This document shows positions 34,986 through 45,649 of a DNA stretch of 64,000 nt, one piece after another. The notes under the pieces were generated by a model, which saw only the letters and a program-made list of their open reading frames with translations, made no database searches and had not been told where the DNA came from. Source of the stretch: Apoda limacodes (lineage: Eukaryota > Arthropoda > Insecta > Lepidoptera > Limacodidae); the NCBI GenBank assembly GCA_946406115.1, contig OX291545.1, forward strand, positions 4,712,001-4,776,000, given 5' to 3'. Within the stretch, counting starts at the first letter, position 1. Every line of letters starts with the position of its first letter. The translations under genes were made by a program, and so were the position numbers.

Positions 34986-35109
34986 GAGCGGCCTCTGGAG
35001 CCTCTTGGTACGTCCGCAATTAAAGAGAAAAGAAGAGAAGAAAACGATAAAGGCAAAAGAGGTTGTACGCACTTAGACTTTTGCCTCTTTTAAGGAGCTT
35101 ATATTACAA

Positions 35110-36250
35110 TAGATAAAAAAAAAACAAAAAAATAAATAAATAATATATTATCTATGATACAAATGGTGGATAATGGTTATATCCTTCAACATGTTGATTT
35201 TGTGATATATCCTTAACATGCTGATTACCAATATCACAATATCACGCACGGTGTGTACCCTACTCACTGTATTGTCTTCGATTGTGTATTGAAATACAAT
35301 GGGATTGTGTTTGCGAGTAAATGAAATTATTTGGCATTTGTTAGTTAGCATTGACAGAAATTAGTATTCTGATAGGCGATCGAGATCTCTTTGTAGTTTC
35401 AAACAGTCCTCAGGTGTGTTAATATCTAGGAAAATCTTAGTGTCAAATGCGTACATCAGGAATTTAGAGTGATGGAAGCATGTATATATGTCATATAAAT
35501 AGATGTTATAAAATAGGGGACCTAAATGAGAGCCCTGGGGTACACCAGATGATATGTTAATAAAGTCAGAACGAAAACCACCTACTACAACTGCCTGGCT
35601 TCGATTTGTAAGATATGACTCTACCCATCTCAGTAAGTCTCCGTGAATCCCTAAATGATGTAGTTTCCTAAGCAAAATGACGTGATCTACACGATCGAAA
35701 GCTTTTTCGAAATCCTATTTTCCATATTTTTATGTAAAAATCCAACAAACACAGCAAGGTTAGTAACAGTTGATCTACCTCTTAAGAAACCGTGTTGCTC
35801 TTCAGGAATACCGTATGCGACAGTTAAATATATGTAATTATAAATTGTTTACTCATAAACCTTACTAAATTGATTTAGAATAGATATACCTCTGTAATGT
35901 TTAACTGACAGTTTTGACCCATTTTTATGAATAGGTATTACATGTGCTTTTTTCCAAATATCCGGGAATATTCCTTCTCGAAGTGATCTATTGTATATTA
36001 TGCTAAGTGGGTGACACAATGCCGGAGCACAGCGTAAAGTAAACGATGGAGGAATTTTCACAACCAGGACCTTTATTACTGTCAAGCGATTTTAATGCTT
36101 TTAGAATCTCATTCGCAATAAATTGTGGAAGTTCTCCACAGAACGTGATACCAGATGCTGGAGGAGCTAACGTTTGTTCTGGATATTCTGATGCAGGGTC
36201 ACTAAAGGACATTCGGAAATAAGTAATACTAGTAATTTTAGAAGTCACAT
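35110..36250 (-). pseudogene. LINE reverse transcriptase fragment with broken YADD
   Basis: Minus strand, in order: ILKALKSLDSNKGPG (36130), PSIIYNRSLREGIFPDIWKK-type finger region with AHVIPIHKNGSK (35950), HLGIHGDLLRWVESYLTNRS, ISSGVPQGSHLGPLFYNIYL (motif B, about 35530) and KFLMYAFDTKIFLD (motif C, about 35440). Motif C reads YAFD; one catalytic Asp is replaced by Phe. Frameshifts lie near 35700 and 36030. The 3' part ends near 35110 beside A-rich sequence. Confidence 0.75.
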
Positions 36251-37145
36251 AAAAGTAAATCAGGTTGGTACCTATTCTATTTTGCGTTACGTCGGGTTTT
36301 TGATTGTAAGCTCACGGTACTTGCAGTTTTTTGGCTAGTGCTGCGCGTGTCGAAATGACTAAAACAGGCTTGATCACTTGTAGGCGCACCCTTGGAGACA
36401 TTTGTGACAGTTTCCGGAAATCGAGATATGAGAACATATCAAAAATAAGAAAGCTTTTGTAAATTATTTTTAATTAAAATCTGAGGAGAAATTCATTTTC
36501 AATCAACAGAACGAATTAATGTGCGCATAGACAGCATTGCGCGCATTCAATGCGTATAAACGCGGCGATGAAATGTTGTTGCTGTTCTTTACAGATAAAG
36601 GGTTTTTTTTCATAATGATAGCCTCCAACTCTTATGGTTTTAGGGAATTTTAATGCTAATAATCCCTATCAAATTCTGTACAATTCCAATTTAAAGCGCA
36701 TAAAACGCATAAAAACTCTGATGCGTTACGATTTTGAATACGCATCGCAACACGCTGCATCGCAGTGCATCCAGCCTTAGTTGACAACTAGAATAGCTGG
36801 TTTTCCATTAGACGACACGACGACGACAACGGCATCGACGACGACACCGGCAAATCCAAGTGTATGAAAATGAGCCATCGTCGTGTCGGTGTTGTTGTCG
36901 TTCAATCGAAAAGCATGGCTTTTATTTTTATACACCAGTTTGGACCAATCCATACTTAATTAAAATGGGACTAATCTGTGGGTTAATCCTTCCCTATACG
37001 TAAAAAATATCCGAATGGGTTCATAAATGACGGAGGTCTGAGCAGTCTGAGGTGACAAACATTAAAAATAAACCTGAACTTATTTCGAAAATTCTATGAC
37101 CAATAGAAAGCTACACTATTCCTGAGTAACATAAACTATATTTTG
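36251..37145. other. No gene seen; CGA-rich inverted segment
   Basis: 36812-36905 has CGACGACGACAACGGCATCGACGACGACACCGG facing CATCGTCGTGTCGGTGTTGTTGTCG, so the segment can fold on itself. The rest is unassigned. Confidence 0.4.
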
Positions 37146-37149
37146 TATT

Positions 37150-37345
37150 CATAATGACCTTCCTGCTTAATCGAGGGGCGTGGGTTTGATTCCAACACAG
37201 GACAAATATTCATGTAACTAACTAAAATTCGTGTTTGTCTTGAGTGTGGGTGTTTTTATGCATGATATATATCTATTTACTAAGAATAATATATATACGA
37301 ACATATGCATTTGTTACCGCTATCTGGCAATCGTGATTTGCTTAG
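37150..37345 (+). repeat. tRNA-derived SINE, copy 3
   Basis: CGTGGGTTTGATTCCAACACAGGACAAATATTCATG, GTGTTTGTCTTGAGTGTGGGTGT and a TGTTACCGCTATCTGGCAATC end match copy 1 at 2765 over its whole length; the A-box end is worn. Confidence 0.6.
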
Positions 37346-38039
37346 ATAGTAGAGAAGCCGCTTTTAAGAAAGTCGTCAAATGACGATTCCCGTCGGACTC
37401 AAGAGTCCTCTACCAACATTTGGTATCATTGTGTTCAGCATGATCTCCTGAACAAGAATAGACCGGTTGTCGCGTCGTAAAGTGGAGGAGGGGGGAGGGA
37501 GGGAGTGGAAAGATGCGGAAACCGGGTATCAGAGTTTGCTTAATTTCTCAATAACCACTTATCTGATTTCAACGATTAAGGTATTATGATAGGTGATAAA
37601 ATGCTTAACATAACATGTCTTATAATGATTTCTGTAAATACCATAGTTCATTTTATATTTAGAAAAAAAGGGAATTTCCGACAAAGTTGTTTTTAATTTT
37701 ATTGAATTGGAGCATTAAATGACATATAAAGGTTTAAAACAAAGTACTACATAAAATTGCCACATTTATTAGCTTGCGGTCTCCTTTTAAACTTTGGAAT
37801 TCCGTCATAAAACAACAAAGTTATCACCGATATCATGGCAGAGCTCACGACGACCGATACGGAGATTGACCGAATGAATGGTCAGCTCATGTCAGTCACT
37901 CAACTCAGTCTCTCGCTCTCGTTGTGCACGGTAGTAATTATGTTTGTATGTACCTGATTCGTTTTATTTGGTGGTGTTAGAAACTACATACTTATCCTAC
38001 ACTCTAAGTTGCATACCTTTGTATATAGCAGTTAGCAAG
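37346..38039. other. No gene seen; G-rich patch
   Basis: 37482-37508 is a purine-rich G tract (GGAGGAGGGGGGAGGGAGGGAG). Upstream region of the gene that starts at 38040; an earlier coding exon was not found here. Confidence 0.35.
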
Positions 38040-38255
38040 TAGAAATAGAGTTAGTTGCTGTCGGGTCAGTTAGTTTACCTAAGCGCAAAGAAAAGGCCGA
38101 AATAAAGTGGAATCTTTGCCTTATTTGCCAGTCTGAAGATAGAGCAAATGTTAGCAAACCAAAAGTAAATGGTATCCAGCGATTCAAGGAGGCGTTTGCT
38201 TTGCGAAAGCTGTACATGGATTTGTCATTTAAGGATTTAATTAATCGAGTTGATG
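38040..38255 (+). CDS. Exon a of unidentified CxxC/HxxC zinc-module gene
   Basis: Open from an AG at 38039 to a strong GTGAGT donor at 38256. It encodes KRKEKAEIKWNLCLICQSED and RFKEAFALRKLYMDLSFKDL. W-N-x-C-x-x-C-Q is the first half of a zinc-binding module found at the N-terminus of large uncharacterised, often multi-copy animal proteins; I know no function. There is no start codon, so an upstream exon is missing or lost. It lies on the strand opposite to the side gene, inside its largest intron. The exact acceptor is uncertain. Confidence 0.6.
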
Positions 38256-38558
38256 GTGAGTACGTACTATATTTTGGTAAAGTTGCGGATTAAGAATTCG
38301 TTACCTAACCAATTTTCCGTAATTGCTCCAAGTACCTATATTTTATAAGTTGGTCTACTATTACTCATTAACTTGTAAAGCCTTCTTAGCTGTGATAGTT
38401 TTATAAATATATGATTTACCTACTACCACAGCTGTCAATTTCACTAAATATCCAAAAAGCAACCGTTTAGGCAGTAGAGGGAGGGGGGAGGGGCACTTGA
38501 CTGAAAGCTGAAGAAGAAGTAAGTTTTTCTTTTCTTTTAAATGCACTTATTGGTTTAG

Positions 38559-38695
38559 GAAACAAAGATGAAGTTGAAAATGAAGCCAAGTGGCATAAAA
38601 GCTGTTATGCTTCATTTAGTAGCAAAGCCAATATCAATCGATTCCACCAGCATTCAAAACAATCCGTTCAGGATATTAATACTGACAACCTTGAG
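38559..38695 (+). CDS. Exon b: HxxC half of the zinc module
   Basis: Acceptor TTGGTTTAG, donor TTGAG|GTAGTT. It joins exon a in phase 1 as VD-G-NKDEVENEAKWHKSCYAS and continues FSSKANINRFHQHSKQSVQD. W-H-K-S-C completes the C-x-x-C...H-x-x-C set begun in exon a. It leaves in phase 0 as NLE. The intron that follows contains the LINE at 38740-43870. Confidence 0.6.
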
Positions 38696-39269
38696 GTAGT
38701 TAATCCAAATATATTACATAATTAATAAATAAAATAAGATAGACATAGACATAGACATAGACATAGACATTTCTTTATTTAACACACATATACAACACAA
38801 GCAAAAACATAAAAAAAAAAAACAAAAAAAAATATTTACACATAGTTATTACACAAGCATTTAGATAATACCTATTAAAAAAAAAAGAAAAGAAAACAAT
38901 AACAATAATATTAAGAAAATAAATACACAAAGAAGAAACTAATTCTAAGACTATTTACTAAATTATTATAAAAATTGAATACATAAATAAAAAATAAATA
39001 AATTGATATTAATTAAAATAATAATGTCAATAATATGATCAGCTTGCATTGTATTAGGTGTCAAATTGGACCCACTCAGCATTTGCTTTGGTAGAAAAAC
39101 TACCAAAGCGCTGATTTTCAGTGGAGCCCAGATGACTTTCAGATGCAGTGACAGCATATATATATATATATAAAAATGAGCGTTTTTACAGATTTAATTA
39201 AAAGGCAATTAATTTCACTTCAAAGTACATACCTGGATACATGTTGAAATGAGAAGAATGTTGTTTAAA

Positions 39270-41208
39270 TTATAGAATCATATTTAGTGAAGGGCTACCG
39301 GTAAAAGTTTGTTTTTGTTTTAGTGTTAAATATTTTCTATATTGAATTTTAAAAGTTTTTAATGTACAGCAGTTCCGAATAGGGGGGGGGGGTAGACTGT
39401 TCCAGCATTTGGTAGCCGCAAATCGGAAGCTTCCTTGAAAGGCCGCAGTTCTATGTTTTTGAGTTTTCATCAAGTAATTGGAAGCTCTGGTATTGTATGA
39501 ATTATAATCCCTACACCATTTCAGCTTTTCATACATGTAGGAAGGTTGTTGAAATTTAACAACTCCGAACACAAGGGTTGCGAGATGCGCTTGTCTACGG
39601 AAAGACATTTTTAATATGTTTGCGGTGTTCAGATAGGGAGTGGTATGGGCGCGCGGGAGAATGTTAAAGCAGTATCGAGCGCAAGCGTTCTGTACTCTTT
39701 GTAGTATTCGCTCTGTGCGCGCCAACAACCGAGGCCCGTAAACAACGTCACCATAGTTCAGCCTGGATAGCACCAGAGAGTCACAGAGCATTATTCGTAG
39801 CTCAGTGCTAAGATAATTACGTACTTGGTACAAAACCTTAAGCCTGTAAAATGCATTTCTGACCACTTCCAGCACGTGTTTTTCGAATCGAAGACTATCA
39901 TCCATAGAAAGACCTAAATTACGAGCCTCCGCTACCCGCTGCAGAGGTGTTCCTCTAATGTTTACTACAAAGTTATGTCCAATAATGCGATCTATTTGAT
40001 GTTTTGATCCTAGTACCATATATTTGGATTTTTCAGGATTCAAAGTTAACATGTTGGACTCAGACCATTGTACTATGCGTCCTAGATCATCATTTAATTT
40101 AGAAATAGCGGAATATGTTGAATTAGGATCAAATGAAATATAAAGTTGTATGTCATCAGCATACATATGGAACTTACAATAGCTAAGAGAATTAATTACA
40201 TCTGCAGTATACAAAACGAACAGTATTGGTCCTAAAATTGAACCTTGAGGTACACCTTTGGTTACAGGGCTTGTTTCGGATCTGTTTATTTTTCCTTCAT
40301 TATCTTTCAGTTCGACAAGTTGAGAACGACCACTAAGATAGCTATCGAACCATTTAATAGTACTTAATTCAAACCCATAGTAAGCCATTTTTGATAATAT
40401 TAGCGAGTGATTTATTGTATCAAATGCCCTTGAAAAATCTAGTAAAACCAACACAGATCCCATGCCTTCATCTTGAGCGACCAAAAGGTTATCTACAACA
40501 TCGACTAAAGCCGTAGCCGTGCTGCGTGTCTTTCGAAAACCTGACTGCAACTCGGGAAGGATTCTGTTTTTTTCTAAGTACTCAGTTAGCTGGGTACATA
40601 CTGTTCTTTCAACCAGTTTGGACAAACAAGGGACAATATTAATAGGTTTTAAGTCTTTTGGGTAAACGGGGTTATCCGTTTTTGGTAAAGGTCTTACCAC
40701 CGCGATCTTCCAAGCATCGGGAAAAGTGTTATTTTCTATAGATTTATTTATAATAGCAGTTACAACTTTTAAAGTGCGTGGCAACGTAAGCAACAGCATG
40801 TCTAAAGAAATTCCGTCAATACCTAAAGCGTTTGACTTGAGTGACTTTATAATGTTGATTACTTTGCTCTCATCTATAGGTTCTAACTTAAAAGAGGATG
40901 TCCCGTATCGATTGTGTTCATAATATGTAAGGTTAGATAGTTTTACTTCGTTGACACAAGGCAAATTAAGAAAGTGTGTATTAATTAAATCAGGATCAAC
41001 AAAATGATTTGGAAGCTCACCACTGCTTCGTTTACTAGTATTAGGGATGGTACGTTTAAGGTTTTTAAGAATTTTTGCGTTATGGGAATTAGTATTAATC
41101 TGTTGGTTGAAGTACGCGCGTTTCTCATTAAAGATGGCTTTGTTAACACTACTCTTCAGATCTTTGTATTGACGTGACAACGTCTTATAAATTGGTTTGC
41201 CGGGTGGC
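39270..41208 (-). CDS. LINE ORF2, reverse transcriptase part
   Basis: The frame is open for 646 codons. After KTLSRQYKDLKSSVNKAI it has LPKTDNPVYPKDLKPINIV, the fingers; VLVLLDFSRAFDTINH, motif A; TKGVPQGSILGPILFVLY, motif B; KFHMYADDIQLYI, motif C; then TLNPEKSKYMVLGSKH and the thumb region RLNYGDVVYGPRLLARTERI. The catalytic Asp residues of motifs A and C are intact. Target-primed reverse transcription of the element's own RNA is the expected role. The first codon listed in some tracks is GTG and is not a real start; the frame continues into the endonuclease part once the insertion at 41215 is discounted. Confidence 0.85.
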
Positions 41209-41214
41209 ACTTCA

Positions 41215-41380
41215 AGAAACTGCGTTACGCTCCGCTCACGTTATGCGCTCACAATGAGAGCGAGTGAGAGGCACGCGGCATGGTTAGCCCGCCTAAGAGC
41301 GAGAGAGACAGACATAAAAAGTGAAAGGCACAAGTTGTCACGATTCCGGACGGTTGTCCGACACTAATTTTTTTTTATGT
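41215..41380. mobile_element. 166-bp insertion in LINE ORF2 with 6-bp duplication
   Basis: ACTTCA is at 41209-41214 and 41381-41386. Taking out one copy and the DNA between restores the frame ...GSEV to PPGKPIYK. The insert contains GCGTTACGCTCCGCTCACGTTATGCGCTC and ends in a run of nine T before TATGT. I do not recognise its family. Confidence 0.65.
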
Positions 41381-41386
41381 ACTTCA

Positions 41387-42345
41387 GATCCCGTAGATCG
41401 ATATTTTTTATACGCATCATTACGAAGTTTCATCATTTCTTTGATAGTGAATGTGAGCCAGGGACATGACTGATGTCTCAAAAACAATTTTCGTGTTGGA
41501 GCGTGAAGTTCAAATAAAGCTGTATTATAGTTATTAAACATACCTACCATTTCATTGGTGTTTTCTGAGTGCAACAAAATGTATTCCCAATCTATTGCTT
41601 CAAGAGAAGAATTAAAAAGGTTCATGTTAATGTCTTTAAGTGGTCTGAAAATAACTATCTGCGGCGGCACTTTGTTTTTTTTATATTGAATTCACAAGAA
41701 ACAAACGCGTGATGACTAAGATCTGGTATATAATCAACATCAATGCAACTCACTGCGATATTATTATCAGAGCAAACAACATCAATCAGTGTTTCACTGT
41801 GCTCAGTGAAGTGCGTAGGATTAACAATGTGCTGTACCAGATTGGCGCATTGTAAAAAGTTATTTAAGTTTTTTAAAGCCGAGTCATCGTTTAAAAGGTT
41901 TATGTTAAAGTCTCCTAGCAAAATAATATGGTCACTATGTGAAAAAGATAACACCGAGGCAGTTACAGCATCAAGGAAAATATCTATGTTCAACCATGGC
42001 GGACGATATGCAGTACCAATGATGGTTTTCACGCCATTTGCATTATGACTGACCCACATCTGTTCGACCGGTGGAGCTTCAGGATGAGAACACGTTCGTA
42101 CGTTAATATTTTGCTTTATATAGAACCCGACTCCGCCACCGCGTAAGCGCGTTAAATCTGATCGTGGGATATGCCTCAACCTATAATTCGGCACAGTAGG
42201 CGCGCGACCTTCTTCGCCCCGTTTTAACCAAGTTTCGTTCACAGCCAGGATATCGACATCATGCCGAGCTATAGCTGCTATAAACTCATCGTGGTTAGTA
42301 CCTAGAGAACCCGGGTTAAGTAAGCCAATTTTAAGTTTATTTTTC
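41387..42345 (-). CDS. LINE ORF2, endonuclease part (frameshifted)
   Basis: AP-endonuclease-like domain: KIGLLNPGSLGTNHDEFIAA and DILAVNETWLKRG (the catalytic Glu motif), RGGGVGFYIKQ, VSHNANGVKTIIGTAYRPPW (the Tyr-Arg-Pro motif), HIILLGDFNINLL (Asp and Asn motif), and DLSHHAFVSCEF (Ser-Asp/His-His motif). It nicks target DNA to prime reverse transcription. An indel in an A-run near 41665 shifts the frame between FNIKK and VPPQIVIF. No ATG precedes KIGLLN in frame; a stop lies at about 42352. Confidence 0.8.
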
Positions 42346-42771
42346 TTAGCGCCTTAATCGTTTTAATAGCCACCAAACACAAACAAGTAATAGATACACA
42401 TTATTATCTAATCTCATGTAAGTTAAAACAGCAATATTATATGAGAAAAAAATAGCACTAATTAGGCACACAAACACAATAAAAACATAAATTATAAAAG
42501 CATCAACTAAAAAAATAAAAAAGTTAAAATCATTACACCTTGCGAGTAATATATAAAATTTTGCATTAGATAGGCACACAAATACTATTATAATAAAGAA
42601 TAACATCAAACATTTATGAAAAATAATTATTTTTATGTTAAGTGGAGATCGTATAGCACAGCTACAGCTTGTAAAAAGACAGCTAAAAGCAATAAAAACT
42701 AAATTTAAATAACCAATATAACTACATTTACACACAAACTCACAGACATATAAAGCATTAAGGAAGCGCAC
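42346..42771 (-). CDS. Hydrophobic frame between LINE ORF1 and ORF2
   Basis: 141 codons starting with ATG about 12 bases after the ORF1 stop and ending just before the endonuclease reading. Three or four hydrophobic stretches, for example MLFFIIIVFVCL and FLVDAFIIYVFIVFVCLISA, could span membranes. I know no such protein in LINEs. The T-rich template alone yields Phe/Ile/Val-rich frames, so this may be chance. Confidence 0.3.
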   Translation of the reverse strand: MRFLNALYVCEFVCKCSYIGYLNLVFIAFSCLFTSCSCAIRSPLNIKIIIFHKCLMLFFIIIVFVCLSNAKFYILLARCNDFNFFIFLVDAFIIYVFIVFVCLISAIFFSYNIAVLTYMRLDNNVYLLLVCVWWLLKRLRR

Positions 42772-42782
42772 AGGAAAAAGGG

Positions 42783-43808
42783 TTACTGTCCAATTATATT
42801 GATACCAAAAACCTTATTTACATCTGCTTCGGAACGAATACGGTGGGCCGCAGTATCTGATCCACGCCTGGCATAAATACGTCCATCCTTGGTCCACACA
42901 AAGCGCCAGTGTAGCCGACGTCCCTCTTCACGCGCTTTATAAAATAAGTTTTTATTTGTATATGTGAGGCGCTCGTTTATATAAAATCGGCGCGGAGGCC
43001 CCGGCAGCTCAAAGTCGGAGGTGTCAGCGCCGCGACGCACGCGAGCCGCGCGCAACAGGTCGTCGCGTAGCGATCGCCGCGTCAACCGCACCATGATGGG
43101 TCGCGGCCGCGGGGCGCTCTCTCCCTCTTTCCGTTCCCGACGTGCGCCTGTGCGCCCCGCGCTCACTATATCTCGACTGTCAATTTCGGAACCGATTTTT
43201 TTGCCAACCAGGGTTACTATGTGTATCAAATTTTCATCATTTTTTTCTGGGATACCGCTGATCTCAACGTCGGTGAGCATCGAGTCCTGGTCTCGATCGT
43301 TCAACTCTTGCTTTAGCCGAGCGATAGTCTCCACTAACTGTTTATTATCACGAGCCTCATCATATTCACTAACTCGCTTTTCTAGGGTCAGTATTCGATC
43401 CTCTACACAATCGATACGTTTATGGAGAGATTCTACCGTATCACATAGCTTGTCCATTCGAGTGCAGAAATGTGCCATATCTTTTCGTAAGGCACCCATT
43501 TCCGAATACATCACTGAACGGAAATCCTTCAGTTCCATCATGACTTTAGCCTCATTACTTTCAATCGACGTTTCCGATGACGTTTCATGCGTTTCAAGTG
43601 TATAGTCGGCCTGTTGTCCCTTAACTGGAGTTTCCGTGTTAACTTTTCGCGGTTGCTTCGATACACAACTCGGACACAACCAGGTCGATGCGACTTTAGC
43701 ACCTTTAGGTATCTTAACGCACGGTCTGTCATATACGCCAGCACATACTGGACACTTAACGCCCTCTGCCGGCGAAACATATTTACCGCACGCGGGACAC
43801 TTACTCAT
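42783..43808 (-). CDS. LINE ORF1 with zinc finger, coiled coil and FP25K-like C-terminus
   Basis: 341 codons, intact, ATG at 43808. Residues 1-50 form a PHD-like cysteine cluster: MSKCPACGKYVSP, VKCPVCAGVYDRPCVKI, TWLCPSC. Residues about 85-170 form a heptad coiled coil (MDKLCDTVESLHKRIDCVED, ILTLEKRVSEYDEARDNKQL). Residues 180-330 form an RNA-binding-like domain, VEISGIPEKNDENLI, IMVRLTRRSLRDDLLRAAR, RRFYINERLTYTNKNLFYKA and WTKDGRIYARR; the last part resembles the C-terminal domain of baculovirus FP25K proteins, a known relationship of insect LINE ORF1 proteins. Expected to coat the LINE RNA as a trimer. Confidence 0.85.
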   Translation of the reverse strand: MSKCPACGKYVSPAEGVKCPVCAGVYDRPCVKIPKGAKVASTWLCPSCVSKQPRKVNTETPVKGQQADYTLETHETSSETSIESNEAKVMMELKDFRSVMYSEMGALRKDMAHFCTRMDKLCDTVESLHKRIDCVEDRILTLEKRVSEYDEARDNKQLVETIARLKQELNDRDQDSMLTDVEISGIPEKNDENLIHIVTLVGKKIGSEIDSRDIVSAGRTGARRERKEGESAPRPRPIMVRLTRRSLRDDLLRAARVRRGADTSDFELPGPPRRFYINERLTYTNKNLFYKAREEGRRLHWRFVWTKDGRIYARRGSDTAAHRIRSEADVNKVFGINIIGQ

Positions 43809-43870
43809 TATGGTTTCGATCTTTGTTTCTGATATTGGTAGCTGTCAACTGTAGACAAGACCCCAGAGAT

Positions 43871-44483
43871 GGCGTAAGTAGTAGATAATTGACTATTTAA
43901 TTAGTTTAACTTTGTCAATTTTCTTAAAATATGTTTCATGTAAATATGAATATTTACAATGATTAATGCATCAATAATATATAGTTTTCACATATAATAT
44001 CAGGCACTGTATCGATAGCTATGTTTGTGTACGCAAATGCAGGGTAGATATTTTATAACGGTTTCATCACAATCACAAACATACTTTTAATGCGAAAAAC
44101 ACTGTTTTTACTTTATATTTCTCCAAAATAACAATTGTCACGATAAATAGTCACCAGTAAATTCGGATAGATATCACAATAGGTTGAAATACACAGTAAT
44201 TTAATAATTAATCACTAAAAACTTTGACCAGACTTTTGCTGTCACCGGTACCCGAGTCGTTTTTTTAGAATTAATATAATTAACTCGTTGTTTTTCATTA
44301 AAAAAAGTTGGTAAATTAAACAAAAACACCTATTTACTGCTTTGTTCACAATCAGCCTGGATATAAAGATAAATGTACTGTCTGTTTTTCAAGTATATAC
44401 TGAGGTACCCAGATGACACCCATGTGTTCGGTGTCAAAACAGTATTTTCATATATTTTCTAGCGGTTAATTTTACTTTGACAG
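43871..44483. other. Intron sequence; no gene seen
   Basis: AT-rich remainder of the intron between exons b and c of the zinc-module gene, ending in TTTTACTTTGACAG. Confidence 0.5.
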
Positions 44484-45542
44484 GTGGTAGAGACAAAAAC
44501 ACGGTTATCAAGATCGAGAAATGCTGTTAGTGAGATGACCAAAAATTCTTGCATTTTTTGCCATAAAAGAAAAAAAATAACAACAGCGACGAAAAATCAA
44601 CTCTGGTTCAATCAAATAATGTGTCAGAACAAATACGTGATATTACGCTTAAAAATACCGTTGTTGCTTGCCGCCTCAGCACTGCAGCAGATCCTATTGC
44701 TGCTGAATTGAAATATCATAAATCATGTTTCAAAACACTGATTTTTCAGAATAAGAAACAAGTACAGACATACGAAAGTTCGGTGTACGACATTGCTTTT
44801 AAGAAATTACTAGAAGAAATTTTAGACAAAATGAATCAGCTCTCATTTACCCGAAAGTCTCTGCAGGAGTAGCAGTACAAGCACTACACCAAGCATGCTT
44901 AGAAATAGGTGAAGAAAATGCAGCGAAATTTTTAACTGCAAATGTAGGTGATGGTGACCAGATGTACATGAGAATGTTCTATCATGTTTCTGAAAAAATA
45001 AAACGTGATTTGAAATCTACGATAGGTATGAAAAATATTACTAATATAACGAAAGAAGCTGCTATGCAGGTCGTGCCTGATAGTCTGCAATTATTGCTGA
45101 ACTTGATTCTAAATGAAACTGGCAAGAGTACATTGGAAATTGAAAACCAAGTGTTGAATATTGGTCAAGATGTGGTGTTTGCTCAAAACAATAATAAACT
45201 GACACCAAAATATATAGCTATTGGTTTATCTATTCACCAAGCCAATAGATCTAAGATGTGAGCTATGATACAATAATGCGTTTAGATACTTCTTTAGCAA
45301 ACTATCTGCTAAAAAAATTTCATGAGAACAATAATGTTTACATTCCTGAAAATTTTAACCCCAAAAGTTTTGTTCATTTTGCAACAGACAATATTGATAT
45401 TAACGAAGAGACACTCGACGGAAAAGGAACATTCCATGCGACCCAGATAGTGGCTTTCCAGAGAGGACCCCCAAATAAAATAGATGATTCAGTAACTTTG
45501 CAGCGTTCTAAAACTCTTCATGACATTCCAACTGAATTATAG
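44484..45542 (+). pseudogene. Exon c and onward of the zinc-module gene, frameshifted
   Basis: Acceptor TTTGACAG, then VVETKTRLSRSRNAVSEMTK, in phase with NLE of exon b. A second cysteine module follows: NSCIFCHKRKK, a frameshift in an A-run at about 44576, SEQIRDITLKNTVVACRLST and ELKYHKSCFKTL. Then a shift at about 44835, VAVQALHQACLEIGEENAAK, YMRMFYHVSEKIKRDL, LSIHQANRSK, a gap and stop at 45259, and SYDTIMRLDTSLANYLLKKF to FVHFATDNIDINEETLDGKG and TFHATQIVAFQRGPP. The DNIDI-x-E-x-T-x-D-G-K-x-T-F-H wording recurs in many uncharacterised animal proteins. Several frame breaks make this a pseudogene or dead element; its 3' end is cut by the LINE at 45650. Confidence 0.6.
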
Positions 45543-45649
45543 GAAGTACCACAGGGACCTGTAATAAAAAACCTTCCAATAAAACCTTCGTCACATATAT
45601 AAAAGTAAACATATTTGCTACAGCTCAAGATAAAAGCTGCATTCATTAT

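Larger units (their letters stand above)
38740..43870 (-). mobile_element. Near-complete LINE (ORF1, ORFx, ORF2)
   Basis: Read on the minus strand: short leader above 43808, ORF1, a hydrophobic frame, ORF2 with endonuclease and RT, a 3' UTR with the hairpin at 39109-39123, an AATAAAG box and a (TGTCTA)n tail at 38740-38770. Length and order fit CR1/jockey-type non-LTR retrotransposons. It is the youngest LINE here, disabled by one frameshift (about 41665) and a 166-bp insertion (41215-41380). It sits in the intron of the gene at 38040-45542. Confidence 0.8.

Noticed and set aside
43021..43605. 194-codon plus-strand frame
   Set aside because: It is the antisense shadow of the intact LINE ORF1, Ser/Arg-rich from reversed codons.
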